20,468 bases of DNA, taken from the NCBI GenBank assembly GCA_023423475.1, contig JAFAFN010000404.1:1-20468 (forward strand), written 5' to 3'. The translations under genes and the position numbers were made by a program. Numbering within the stretch: position 1 is the stretch's first letter; each line of letters opens with the position of its first letter. Under the pieces are notes generated by a model. The model saw nothing but the letters and a program-made list of their open reading frames with translations, ran no database searches and was not told the DNA's origin. Origin of the DNA: Actinomycetes bacterium. GTDB lineage: Bacteria > Actinomycetota > Acidimicrobiia > Acidimicrobiales > Microtrichaceae. Positions 1 to 8,057 of this stretch are shown here, piece after piece.

Positions 1-161
1 CGTCGGGTGGGGACGCGCAGCCACGTGCTGCTCGACCCGACCCGACGGGCGTTCCGGCCCCGGACTCGGACCCGGACGCACCGATTACCCTCTGCTGCTG
101 CAGACACCCGGCCGCGCTGCACGACGCTGCCGACCCGCCGCACCAACGAGGGGGACCACCG
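1..161. other. Upstream non-coding stretch before the first gene
   Basis: I see no supportable gene here. An exact 8-bp inverted repeat, CGTCGGGT at 1–8 and ACCCGACG at 40–47, could be the remains of a terminator or hairpin of a gene left of the window. TACCCT at 86–91 fits an actinobacterial −10 (TANNNT) for the plus-strand gene starting at 162, but no convincing −35 lies in front of it. A purine-rich ribosome binding site (GAGGGGG) sits just upstream of the ATG at 162. Confidence 0.3.
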
Positions 162-884
162 ATGACCACCGCCGACACCGCACGAGCCGTCGCAGGACCA
201 TTCGGCGACCTCGGCGGCAGGTTCATGCTGTCGGGCCGCACCTACGGAGCGGGCAACGAGGCGGGCTTCGAAGGACTCGACTTCTACTTCGCCGGCCGCG
301 CCGGTGTGCTCGGGGCCGTCGACGGCTCGGTGGTGGTCCACGAGCTCGGCTTCTTCGAACCGACCCGGGTGACCGAGCTGTGGAACTCGGCGCTGACCGT
401 CATGCCGCCCGAGGAGGCGTCGGCTGCGTTCCTCGCCTGCGGCTACGACTGGGGTCGGGCACGTCTGCCGGAGGACCTCGACCACGCCCGACTCGCCGAG
501 CTCGTCCGGCGGGTGACTGACGCCGCCGGCGACGACCCCTCACCGCTGTCCGCCGCGTGGAACCGGGTGGACTGGCCCACCGACGACGTCGACGCCGCGA
601 TGCACGCCATCCACCTGATGCGCGAGCTCCGCGGCGGCGCGCACGTCGCCGCGGTGCACGCGGCGGGCATGGATCCGCACCTGGCGGTCATGGTGAACAC
701 CGGCCAGGGCGGCGCCGAGTTCTTCGGATGGGAGGCGCCGCACCCCGATCCCGAGCCCGCGCGGGCGCAGTGGCTCGCGGTCGAGGAGGCGACCAACGAC
801 GCGGTCGCGGCCCTGCTCGAGGTGCTCGACGAGGGCGAGCAGATCGAGCTGATCGCCCTGGCCACGGCCGCCGTCCCCACGTGA
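162..884 (+). CDS. SCO6745-family protein (function unknown)
   Basis: The 240-residue protein resembles the actinobacterial family annotated as SCO6745, whose biochemical role is not established. Landmarks I recognise are FAGRAGVLGAV near residues 43–53, a phenylalanine-rich FFEP stretch near 64–67, and the C-terminal block LMRELRGGAHVAAVHAAGMD followed by a GW pair. There is no signal peptide and no membrane segment, so it is probably cytosolic. The ATG at 162 has a GAGGGGG ribosome binding site. Its TGA overlaps the GTG start of the next gene by 4 nt (881–884), which suggests translational coupling to the glycosyltransferase, although family members are not usually linked to glycan genes. 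The family call rests on remembered motifs and has not been searched. Confidence 0.7.
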   Translation: MTTADTARAVAGPFGDLGGRFMLSGRTYGAGNEAGFEGLDFYFAGRAGVLGAVDGSVVVHELGFFEPTRVTELWNSALTVMPPEEASAAFLACGYDWGRARLPEDLDHARLAELVRRVTDAAGDDPSPLSAAWNRVDWPTDDVDAAMHAIHLMRELRGGAHVAAVHAAGMDPHLAVMVNTGQGGAEFFGWEAPHPDPEPARAQWLAVEEATNDAVAALLEVLDEGEQIELIALATAAVPT

Positions 885-2173
885 CCCGCGTCCTGGTCGA
901 GGTCACCGACACCATCGGCATCGACTTCACCACCGGGATCCAGCGCGTCGTCCGCGAGACGATCGCCGGGCTCGAGGGCCCGGCCGGTGAGGGACTCGAC
1001 GTCGTGCCGATCGTGCAGCCGAGCGCCGAGTCGGGGTACCGCACGCTCACCGCGGACGAACAGCTCCGGTTGCGCTCCCACCCGGCGGGCGGTCGGGCGG
1101 GGCGGCGCGCGGACGACTTCGGCCGGCTCTCGCCGATCGTGCGGGTCGTGGGCGACCTGCCCATCACGATCAAGGCTCGCGGCAAGGTGGCCGCAGCTCG
1201 ACGCAGGAAGCGCGAGTTCCTCCCCCAGCAGCTCGAGCTGTCACTCGGCCAGATGGGCCCGGGCGACGTGTTCCTCGATCTCGAGGGCTCCTGGTACGAC
1301 CCGGCGCCACGATCGACGCTCCTGCCGGAGCTCCGGGCGCAGGGGGTCCGGACCATGGTGCTCATCCACGACGTCATGCCGATCATCCACCCCGAGTGGT
1401 TCAACTCCGAGCACATCGCGGTCTTCTCCGACTGGCTCAGGGCGCACCTGCGCCACAGCGAGCGCTTCCTGACCAACTCCGAGCGCACCGCCGCCGACCT
1501 GGCCGCGGCCGCGCCGGGTCTCGGCGTGCACGACGAGCTGCAGGTCGTGCCGGTTCCCCTGGGCGCCGACTACCCGGTCGCCGAGCCGACACCCGTTGAG
1601 CTGCCCGACGGGCTCGATCGCTACCTGCTCGTCGTCGGCACGCTCGAACCCCGCAAGAACCAGCGCATCGTGCTCGACGCGTTCGACCGGCTCCGGAGCG
1701 CACACCCCGACCTCGGGCTGATCATCGTCGGCAAGGAGGGCTGGCTGGTCGACGACCTGGTCAAGCGCATCCGCCGGCACCCGGAGCTCGACCGACGCCT
1801 GCTCTGGCTCGGCGGGATCGACGACGCCCAGCTCGCCTGGCTCTACGCGAACGCCTTCCTGTCGATCACGCCGTCGCGCTACGAGGGTCTCGGGGTCCCC
1901 GTCATGGAGTCCCTGGACCGCGGGTGCGCCACGTTGTCGTCGACCGGCGGCGCGCTCCCGGAGGCTGCCCGGGGCTCGGCCGAGCTGTTCGACCCCGACG
2001 ACCTCGACACCCTGACGACGCTGATCGCGCGGCACCTCGACGACCCCGAGCACCACCGCAGCGCCGTGCTCCGCGCCGAGGCGCACACCAGTCCGACGTG
2101 GACGATGACCGCCCACGCCGTCGCCGCGCAGATCCATCAGCTGGTCAACGGACCGGGCACCCCCGGCCGGTAG
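881..2173 (+). CDS. Glycosyltransferase family 4 (GT-B fold)
   Basis: This 430-residue protein is a retaining GT4 glycosyltransferase, expected to move a sugar from a nucleotide-sugar donor to a glycan acceptor at the cytoplasmic membrane face. The C-terminal half has the family signature: VVGTLEPRKN opening the donor domain, then VGKEGW, then SRYEGLGVPVMESLDRG, which carries the E-x7-E donor-binding motif, followed by GGALPEA. The N-terminal acceptor domain starts with DFTTGIQRVVRE and contains LIHDVMPIIHPEWF, both common in mannosyl- or capsule-type GT4 enzymes. I chose the GTG at 881 because it gives a 4-nt overlap with the upstream stop and begins exactly at the first β-strand (TRVLVEVTD); the same frame is open further upstream but overlaps the previous gene. 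Donor and acceptor cannot be read from sequence. Confidence 0.88.
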   Translation: MTRVLVEVTDTIGIDFTTGIQRVVRETIAGLEGPAGEGLDVVPIVQPSAESGYRTLTADEQLRLRSHPAGGRAGRRADDFGRLSPIVRVVGDLPITIKARGKVAAARRRKREFLPQQLELSLGQMGPGDVFLDLEGSWYDPAPRSTLLPELRAQGVRTMVLIHDVMPIIHPEWFNSEHIAVFSDWLRAHLRHSERFLTNSERTAADLAAAAPGLGVHDELQVVPVPLGADYPVAEPTPVELPDGLDRYLLVVGTLEPRKNQRIVLDAFDRLRSAHPDLGLIIVGKEGWLVDDLVKRIRRHPELDRRLLWLGGIDDAQLAWLYANAFLSITPSRYEGLGVPVMESLDRGCATLSSTGGALPEAARGSAELFDPDDLDTLTTLIARHLDDPEHHRSAVLRAEAHTSPTWTMTAHAVAAQIHQLVNGPGTPGR

Positions 2174-2188
2174 TCTCCGGGGTCGGCC

Positions 2189-3829
2189 ATGACGACCGAC
2201 ACGAGCTCCCCCGACGCCCCGAACACCGCCCCTCCCGGGGACTCCACCACCGACTCCACGGGTGGTCCCACCGTCGACCGCCTGCTCGTGGTCGTCACCG
2301 CGATCGCCGTCGTCGTCGGCGTGGTGCTGCGCTTCCTGCCACGCTCGGCGCTCTGGCTCGACGAGGCGCTGACGGTGAACATCTCGACCCTGCCGCTCGG
2401 CGAGATCGGCGGCGCGCTCAAGCGCGACGGTCACCCGCCGCTCTTCTACTACCTGCTGCACGTCTGGACCTCGATCGGCGGCACGTCGGACTGGTGGGTC
2501 CGTGCGCTCGCCGGGGTGATCTCGCTCGTGTCGCTGCCGCTCGCCTACCTGGCCGGACGTCGCGTCGCCGAACGTGCGGGATCGGGCCCACTGGGTGTCC
2601 GGCGCACCGGCCTGATCGCCCTCGCCGTCATGGCGATGCTGCCCTACGGCATCCGCTACGGCGCCGAGACCCGCATGTACTCCCTGGCCATCACCTTGAT
2701 CATGGCCGGCTACCTGCTCGCGGACGACCTGCTGAGCGCTCGGTCCACCGGCTCGCGTCGAGTGCTGGTGACCGTCGGCGCCGCGCTGGTCACCGCGGCG
2801 GTGTTGTGGAGCCACTACTGGTCGATGTGGCTGCTCGCGGTGCTCGGCCTGCTCGCGCTGCACCAGGCGGTGCGGGCCCGCACCCCCGAGACCCGAGCAG
2901 GCGGACGTCTGCTCACCGGGGCGCTCGTGGTCGGCGGCGTGCTGTTCCTGCCGTGGGTGCCGACCCTGCTGTACCAGAACTCCCACACCGGCACGCCCTG
3001 GGGCAAGGCGTTCGGACCGGTCGAGGTCGCCACGGTCACCATCCAGGACTTCAGCGGCGACGCGCTCACCTCGTACCTCGCGGTGGCGTTCGTGCTGCTG
3101 GCGATCGTCGCCACGATCCGGCTCGTCCGCGACGACGAGCTCGTCGTGCTGACCAGCTCGGTGCAGCCTCGGATCCGCATCGAGCTGGCGGTGCTCGTCG
3201 GCACCATCGGGGTCGGCTGGGCCACCGCGGCGCTGTCGGGCAACACGTACTCGTCCCGCTACGGCGCCGTCGTGTTCCCGCTCTACGTCGTGTGCGTCGC
3301 CGCAGGCGTCGCGGTGATCCGGCACCGGCGGGCGACCGCTGCCGCACTGGCCGTGCTCCTGGTCCTGTCGAGCTACGTCGCCATCAGCGTGATGGCCGAG
3401 GACCGCACCCAGGCCGGCGCCATCGGCGAGCAGATCCTCGCGGACTCCGTCGACGACGCCCCCGGGTCGATCGTCGTCGCATGCCCGGACCAGATCGGCG
3501 TCGCCCTGCAGCGAGTGCTCGACCAGGGCGACTCCTCGCTCGAGGTCGTGCCGTTCCCTGCAGCCGGCGACCCACGCTTCGTCGACTGGGTCGACTACGC
3601 CGAGCGCAACGACGCGGCCGACGCCGGCGAGTTCTACACCCGCCTGGTCGAGGACCTGCCCGACGACGCGACGGTCCACCTGGTCGCGATGCCCGGCTAC
3701 AAGACGTTCGACAACAAGTGCGAGCAGCTGATCAACCTGTTCGGCGGGGATCGCCCCCAGGTCGACATGGTCGAAGCCGACGACTTCGGTGAGGGCATGG
3801 GGATGTGGGTCTTCGGACCGAGGTCGTGA
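2189..3829 (+). CDS. GT-C membrane glycosyltransferase, GT39/PMT-like
   Basis: This 546-residue polytopic protein has a Pro/Thr-rich cytoplasmic N-terminus (about 1–30) followed by roughly ten or more membrane segments. Motifs match the PMT/ArnT-like GT-C family. The acidic pair in LWLDEALT (D58, E59) lies in the first external loop, where the catalytic acid of polyprenyl-phosphate-sugar-dependent enzymes sits. DGHPPLFYYLLH (80–91) and RYGAETRMYSL (156–166) follow in the usual order. The expected reaction is transfer of a sugar from a lipid-phosphate donor to an acceptor outside the membrane. A soluble C-terminal domain (about 400–546) probably faces outside. It follows the GT4 gene by 15 nt and overlaps the next gene by 4 nt. 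TAGTCT at 2171–2176, 12 nt before the ATG, could act as a −10 box. Confidence 0.85.
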   Translation: MTTDTSSPDAPNTAPPGDSTTDSTGGPTVDRLLVVVTAIAVVVGVVLRFLPRSALWLDEALTVNISTLPLGEIGGALKRDGHPPLFYYLLHVWTSIGGTSDWWVRALAGVISLVSLPLAYLAGRRVAERAGSGPLGVRRTGLIALAVMAMLPYGIRYGAETRMYSLAITLIMAGYLLADDLLSARSTGSRRVLVTVGAALVTAAVLWSHYWSMWLLAVLGLLALHQAVRARTPETRAGGRLLTGALVVGGVLFLPWVPTLLYQNSHTGTPWGKAFGPVEVATVTIQDFSGDALTSYLAVAFVLLAIVATIRLVRDDELVVLTSSVQPRIRIELAVLVGTIGVGWATAALSGNTYSSRYGAVVFPLYVVCVAAGVAVIRHRRATAAALAVLLVLSSYVAISVMAEDRTQAGAIGEQILADSVDDAPGSIVVACPDQIGVALQRVLDQGDSSLEVVPFPAAGDPRFVDWVDYAERNDAADAGEFYTRLVEDLPDDATVHLVAMPGYKTFDNKCEQLINLFGGDRPQVDMVEADDFGEGMGMWVFGPRS

Positions 3830-5022
3830 CCGACCAGCCGGCCCCGACGGGCCTGCGCTCCGCCCCGGCGCTCGTCGCGACGCTGGTCGTCCTCTTCGCG
3901 GTGGTCGTGGTCGGGGTGCGCACCGCGGCGGTCTGCGACGGCACGCTCGCCTGCGCGCTCGCTGCGGGTGACCGCTACACCGACGCCTCGGTCGTCGACA
4001 TCCCCGTCTCCGAGGGCGACGGCTACGACGCCCAGTTCTTCTACCGCCAGGTCCGCTCCCCGTTCGACTTCTCGATGGACCGCGCCAACGGCGTCGTGTT
4101 CGACACCCACGTTCGCTACGGCCGTGTCGGCTACCCGTTGGTCGCGTGGGTGCTCTCCGCCGGAGGACAGCCCGCCGCAGTGCCATGGGCGATGTTCGCG
4201 GTCGGTGTGCTCTCACTCGGAGCGATCGCCTGGATCCTCGCACTCGGTGCCCGCGACGCCCGTCGCTCACCGTGGTGGGGTGCGCTCGCCGTCGCGCTGC
4301 CGGGGGTCTGGTTCGCCGCTGGCCGCGGGCTGGCGGATCCGTTCTCGACCGCGTTGGTCGGAGCCGGCGCGCTCGCGATCACGCGACGGCGCTACGGCTG
4401 GGCGGCCGTCGCCTTCACCGCCGCGGCGCTCACCAAGGAGCAAGCGGTGCTCGTGCCCGCCGTCTACGGCCTGTGGCGGCTCTGGGAGCTGGCACCGACA
4501 CGGTGGTCGAGCCGCACCGGTACCGAGGAACGGCACGACGTCCCGAGCTTCGGCATCGCCGACCTCGCCTGGATCGTGCCGGGCGGGCTCTTCGTCATCT
4601 GGCAGATCGCCCTGTGGTCGGTGACGGGCTCGATGCCGGCGGGTGAGGCCGGGGGCGCCCACGTCGTCGCGCCCCTGAGCGACCTGTTCCCGGCGTTGCT
4701 GGACTGGGTGACCCCGTCGGGCACATCCCAGGTGCTCTGGTTGGTCGAGGTGCTGGTGTTCGTCGCACTCGCCACGCTCGTGGCGGTGTCGTCCCGTTCG
4801 GCCGGTTGGGAGCGCGGGGTGGCCGTCGTCGGGGTGCTCTTCCTCGCGGTGCTCAACGACAACGTGTTCGTCGACCCGGCGCACTTCCGTCAGCTCGGCG
4901 AGGTGTCGGTCGTGCTGTGCCTCGCGGCGTTCCGAGCCGACCCGCGGTGGTGGATCCCGATCCTCGGGGCGAACGGCCTGGCGACGATCGGCGTCGTCGG
5001 ACGACTCGTCGCGGCGCTCTGA
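3826..5022 (+). CDS. Polytopic membrane protein, probable GT-C-type glycosyltransferase
   Basis: The 398-residue protein has about nine to ten hydrophobic segments. Its first external loop holds EGDGYDAQFFYR (63–74) and its second HVRYGRVGYPLVAW (95–108). I associate both with actinobacterial GT39/GT87-like membrane proteins, where the acidic YDxQFFYR loop corresponds to the catalytic loop. AALTKEQAVLVP (200–211) is another recurring motif of this group. I chose the GTG at 3826 because it forms a GTGA overlap with the upstream stop and has CCGAGG just before it; an ATG at 3805 is possible but overlaps the preceding gene by 25 nt. Together with the two glycosyltransferases upstream it forms a small glycan-assembly operon. 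The glycosyltransferase role is inferred from fold-type motifs and neighbours, and the substrate is unknown. Confidence 0.72.
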   Translation: MTDQPAPTGLRSAPALVATLVVLFAVVVVGVRTAAVCDGTLACALAAGDRYTDASVVDIPVSEGDGYDAQFFYRQVRSPFDFSMDRANGVVFDTHVRYGRVGYPLVAWVLSAGGQPAAVPWAMFAVGVLSLGAIAWILALGARDARRSPWWGALAVALPGVWFAAGRGLADPFSTALVGAGALAITRRRYGWAAVAFTAAALTKEQAVLVPAVYGLWRLWELAPTRWSSRTGTEERHDVPSFGIADLAWIVPGGLFVIWQIALWSVTGSMPAGEAGGAHVVAPLSDLFPALLDWVTPSGTSQVLWLVEVLVFVALATLVAVSSRSAGWERGVAVVGVLFLAVLNDNVFVDPAHFRQLGEVSVVLCLAAFRADPRWWIPILGANGLATIGVVGRLVAAL

Positions 5023-5061
5023 CCCGTCGGGTGCTGCCACCCCCCCCGGTTCTGGGTGCAC

Positions 5062-5116
5062 CTGAGCCGGCCAGGACCGGCGCGAAGGTCCCCGGTACGT
5101 GGACGACCGGGCTCAG
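5062..5116. terminator. Possible bidirectional terminator hairpin between convergent genes
   Basis: CTGAGCC at 5062–5068 pairs exactly with GGCTCAG at 5110–5116, the latter overlapping the serS stop codon. An inner 5-bp pairing GGACC/GGTCC lies between them. It occupies the gap between the plus-strand membrane gene and the minus-strand serS, so it could stop transcription from both sides. There is no T-tract, so the assignment is weak. An 8-nt run of C at 5040–5047 lies just outside it. Confidence 0.35.
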
Positions 5117-6393
5117 CCGATGACGGTCGCGCCGCGCAGGTAGGGCTGCAGCAGCTCCGGTACGGCGACGGTGCCGTCGGGCTGGCGGTAGGTCTCGACG
5201 ATCGCTGCCCAGACGCGGGGCACCGCGAGCGCCGAGCCGTTGAGGGTGTGCAGGATCTCGGTGCCCTTGCCGCCCTCCGGCTTGTAGCGCAGGTTCGCCC
5301 GGCGGGCCTGGTAGTCGCGGAACCACGACACCGAGGACACCTCGAGCCAGTTGTCGACACCGGGTGCGTAGACCTCGATGTCGAAGGTCCTCGCCGAGCT
5401 GCCGCCGAGGTCGCCGGCGCACAGGTCGAGGATCCGGTACGACAGCCCCAGGTCCGCGATCAGACCCTCGGCGCGGCCGAGGATCTCGGCGTGCATGTCG
5501 GGGGCCTGCTCGGGTGTGCAGTACGAGAGGATCTCGACCTTGTCGAACTCGTGGACCCGCAGCAGGCCACGGGTGTCCTTGCCCGCGGAGCCGGCCTCAC
5601 GTCGGAAGCAGCTGGTGTGGGCGACGAACCGCTTGGGCAGCTCGTCGATCGGCACGATCTCGTCACGCAGCAGCGAGGTCAACGGCACCTCGGCAGTGGG
5701 GATGGCCCACAGGTCGTCGCGCTCGACGTGGTACGCCTCGTCGACGAACTTCGGCAGGTGACCCGTCGCGATCATCGTGTCGGTGCGGACCAGCGTCGGG
5801 GGTCGCACCTCTTCGTACAGGTCGACGTTGCGGTCGATCGCCAGCTGGCACAAGGCCCGGACCAACGCCGCACCCTGGCCCCGGTACATCACGAACATCG
5901 AGCCCGACATGCGCACAGCGCGCTCGACGTCGAGGATGCCGAGCGCTTCGCCGGTCTCCCAGTGGGGCACGCGCTGGTGCTCGGCGTAGGCGTCCTCGTC
6001 GAAGTTCTCGACGCGCAGCACGACGTTGTCGGCCTCGGTCAGGCCGTCGGGTGCGTCGTCGGACGGCAGGTTCGGGACGCGCAGCAGCATCCCCCTGAGC
6101 TCGTCGGAGAGCTCCTCGGCCCGGGCGTCGAGCGCCTTCTCCTCGGCACCCAGCAGACGGCTCTGCTCCTGCAGCTCGGTCGCCTCGTCCTTGCGCTGCT
6201 CCCGGAACAGGGTCCCGACCTCGTTCGAGATCACCCGGATCTCGGCACGGAGCGAGTCGCGCTGCGCGGCGAGCGAGCGGAGCTCGGCGTCGAGGGCGTG
6301 GATGCGGGTCACCGGTTCGAGGTCCTCGCCGCGTCGGGCGAGACCGGCCGTGACCGAATCGAGGTCGTTGCGGATCAGCCGCACGTCAAGCAT
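5113..6393 (-). CDS. serS: Seryl-tRNA synthetase
   Basis: This cytosolic class II synthetase charges tRNA-Ser with serine, and the product can also feed selenocysteine synthesis. The 426-residue length is normal. The N-terminal coiled-coil arm that holds the tRNA extends over about residues 27–105. Class II motif 2 begins FRREAGSAGKDTRGLLR at 263–279. The serine-binding TAEVPLT is at 233–239, and motif 3 lies within LNGSALAVPRVWAAIVE (384–400). In motif 3, Ala388 and Pro392 replace residues that are commonly glycine, a tolerated kind of variation in this family. I chose the ATG at 6393 because MLDVRLIRND is the typical SerRS N-terminus; the frame stays open upstream but has no family similarity. 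A TAGGTT −10 box lies 7 nt before this ATG, which points to a leaderless transcript. Confidence 0.97.
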   Translation of the reverse strand: MLDVRLIRNDLDSVTAGLARRGEDLEPVTRIHALDAELRSLAAQRDSLRAEIRVISNEVGTLFREQRKDEATELQEQSRLLGAEEKALDARAEELSDELRGMLLRVPNLPSDDAPDGLTEADNVVLRVENFDEDAYAEHQRVPHWETGEALGILDVERAVRMSGSMFVMYRGQGAALVRALCQLAIDRNVDLYEEVRPPTLVRTDTMIATGHLPKFVDEAYHVERDDLWAIPTAEVPLTSLLRDEIVPIDELPKRFVAHTSCFRREAGSAGKDTRGLLRVHEFDKVEILSYCTPEQAPDMHAEILGRAEGLIADLGLSYRILDLCAGDLGGSSARTFDIEVYAPGVDNWLEVSSVSWFRDYQARRANLRYKPEGGKGTEILHTLNGSALAVPRVWAAIVETYRQPDGTVAVPELLQPYLRGATVIG

Positions 6394-6400
6394 GACGCTG

Positions 6401-6406
6401 AACCTA
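6401..6406 (-). promoter_or_regulatory. Probable −10 box (TAGGTT) for leaderless serS
   Basis: Read on the minus strand, TAGGTT stands 7 nt upstream of the serS ATG. It fits TANNNT, and the spacing would put transcription start at or within a base or two of the A of ATG. No Shine–Dalgarno sequence is visible. I found no clear −35. Confidence 0.45.
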
Positions 6407-6497
6407 GTGGCCGCGACGACCGTGCTCCGAAGCGGAATCCGGGGGCGGCGGGCCACGACGATTGGCCGCTCCGCCGGTCTCGGGGGATCCTCGTGGG

Positions 6498-7136
6498 GTG
6501 ATCGTGATCTTCGACCTCGACGGCACCGTGTGGGACTCGCTCCCGGGGATCGTCGGCAGCCTGGAGCACACCTTCGAGGCGTTCGGCCACGACGTGCCCG
6601 GGCGAGAGGTGCTCACGGCCAACATCGGACCGCCGCTGCAGCTCATGCTGGCCGAGCTCGGGTTCCCCGACGACGAGATCGCCGAGGCGACCCTCGTCTA
6701 CCGAGAGCGCTACGTCACCTGGGGCGCGTACGAGGCCACCGTCTACCCGGGCGTCATCGAGGTCCTGACCCGGCTCGGTGCGGATGGCCACCGACTGGCG
6801 ACCGCGACGTCGAAGGGCGAGGGCCCGACGCGACAGATGCTCGACCACTTCGATCTCACCCGACACTTCGAGGTGATCGGCGCGGCATCCATGGACACCT
6901 CGGCGATGACCAAGGTCGCAGTGCTGGGTCGAGCCCTCGACGGACTCGGTCGCCCCCTGCCCGAGCAGTGCCTGATGATCGGTGATCGGAGCTACGACGT
7001 GCGCGGCGCCGCTGAGTACGGGATCGACTGCGCCGGCGTGCTGTGGGGCTACGGCGACGAGGACGAGCTGCGGCTGGCCGGTGCCCGGCACCTGGTGGCG
7101 GAACCGTCGGATCTGCTCGCGATCGTGCAGCGGTAG
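6498..7136 (+). CDS. HAD-superfamily hydrolase, phosphoglycolate phosphatase-like
   Basis: The 212-residue cytosolic protein has all four HAD motifs. Motif I is FDLDGT (nucleophile D6, general acid D8). Motif II is TATSK (threonine/serine 103–105). Motif III probably uses K139. Motif IV is IGDRSYDVRGA (D163, D167). Residues 12–90 form the α-helical cap typical of subfamily I enzymes such as phosphoglycolate phosphatase and pyrophosphatase PpaX, so hydrolysis of a small phosphate ester is expected; the substrate cannot be assigned. I chose the GTG at 6498 because it starts directly on the first β-strand and has GGGGGATCC upstream; an in-frame ATG at 6462 would add 12 residues unlike the family. 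It diverges from serS across a 104-nt gap. Its stop codon lies inside the −10 box proposed for the next gene. Confidence 0.88.
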   Translation: MIVIFDLDGTVWDSLPGIVGSLEHTFEAFGHDVPGREVLTANIGPPLQLMLAELGFPDDEIAEATLVYRERYVTWGAYEATVYPGVIEVLTRLGADGHRLATATSKGEGPTRQMLDHFDLTRHFEVIGAASMDTSAMTKVAVLGRALDGLGRPLPEQCLMIGDRSYDVRGAAEYGIDCAGVLWGYGDEDELRLAGARHLVAEPSDLLAIVQR

Positions 7137-7139
7137 GGT
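7134..7139 (+). promoter_or_regulatory. Possible −10 box (TAGGGT) for a leaderless ABC transporter transcript
   Basis: TAGGGT fits TANNNT and ends 6 nt before the GTG start at 7146. Its first three bases are the stop codon of the upstream HAD gene. There is no strong ribosome binding site in the 9-nt gap between the genes, which fits an internal leaderless promoter. Readthrough from the HAD gene is equally possible. Confidence 0.35.
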
Positions 7140-7145
7140 CACGTC

Positions 7146-8057
7146 GTGCCGTGCGTGGTCGTCGAGGAGCTGGTCATCCGCTACGGCGAGACCGTCGCGG
7201 TGGACGGGGTGAGCTTCACCGCCGAGGCGGGTGAGGTCACCGTCGTGCTGGGACCGAACGGTGCGGGCAAGACGTCCACGATCGAGCACCTCGAGGGCTA
7301 CCGGCGTGCGGCGTCGGGCCGCAGCAGCGTGCTCGGCCTGGACCCGATGCGACAGCACCGCGAGCTCAGCCCACAGGTCGGCCTCATGCTGCAGCACGGC
7401 GGCATCCCCACGGGCATCCGTCCACCTGAGGTCCTCCGCCAGTACGCCGGCTTCTTCGACGACCCGCTCGACCCCGACGAGCTGCTCGTCCAGGTCGGAC
7501 TCCAGGATCGGCGTCGGACCACCTATCGCCGGCTCTCGGGCGGCGAGCAGCAGCGCCTGTCCCTCGCCCTGGCGCTGGTCGGACGGCCCCGCTGCGTCTT
7601 CCTCGACGAACCGACCGCGGGTGTCGACCTGGCAGGGCGCGACCTGATCCGCTCGGTGATCGCGGAGCTGCGGGACGACGGGGTGTGCGTCGTCGTCACG
7701 ACCCATGACCTCGACGAGGCCGAGCGGCTCGCCGACCACGTCGTGATCATCGACCACGGCAAGGTCGTCGGCGCCGGTGCACCCTCGGAGCTCATCTCGG
7801 CCGAGGGCTCCGACCACGTGCTCTTCGGCGCACCACCAGGGCTCGACGTCGACGCGATGGCGAGCGCCGTCGGTGCACCGGTCGAAGAGGTCACCCGCGG
7901 CGAGTACCGCGTCGCGGCAGCCCCCACCCCCGCGACGGTGGCGGCCATCACGTCGTGGCTCGCCCAGCACGACCTGCAGCTCGCCGACCTGCGGGCCGAA
8001 CGGCAGCGACTCGACGACGTCTTCCGTCGCCTCACCGGCGAGGGGGACCCGACATGA
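7146..8057 (+). CDS. ABC-2-type exporter, ATP-binding subunit
   Basis: This 303-residue cytosolic ATPase drives an ABC-2 exporter. Visible motifs in order are Walker A GPNGAGKT (36–43), a Q-loop glutamine at Q83 (LMLQHGG), the signature LSGGEQQR (130–137), Walker B VFLDEP (151–156) with catalytic E155, the D-loop at about 160, and the switch histidine H187 in TTHDLDEA. Residues from about 230 on form the small C-terminal domain common in exporters of the CcmA/DrrA type. The TGA overlaps the permease ATG by 4 nt. From memory, many actinobacteria carry such an ATPase–permease pair beside ctaA and other heme A or oxidase genes, and here the pair is convergent with the oxidase operon, so a role connected with oxidase biogenesis is plausible. 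The substrate is unknown. Confidence 0.9.
   Translation: MPCVVVEELVIRYGETVAVDGVSFTAEAGEVTVVLGPNGAGKTSTIEHLEGYRRAASGRSSVLGLDPMRQHRELSPQVGLMLQHGGIPTGIRPPEVLRQYAGFFDDPLDPDELLVQVGLQDRRRTTYRRLSGGEQQRLSLALALVGRPRCVFLDEPTAGVDLAGRDLIRSVIAELRDDGVCVVVTTHDLDEAERLADHVVIIDHGKVVGAGAPSELISAEGSDHVLFGAPPGLDVDAMASAVGAPVEEVTRGEYRVAAAPTPATVAAITSWLAQHDLQLADLRAERQRLDDVFRRLTGEGDPT

Noticed and set aside
1241..4270. A 1009-codon open frame on the minus strand
   Set aside because: It is antisense to three well-supported plus-strand glycosyltransferase genes. Its product is a monotonous Arg/Asp/His/Gly mixture with no domain. Long antisense frames like this are common in high-GC coding DNA.
5113..6393. Unusual motif 3 in SerRS as evidence of a non-canonical synthetase
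   Set aside because: The two glycine replacements fall at positions that vary among bacterial SerRS, and all other catalytic motifs and the length are normal.
5056..6501. A 481-codon plus-strand open frame opposite serS
   Set aside because: It is antisense to a complete SerRS with all class II motifs, and has no recognisable domain of its own.
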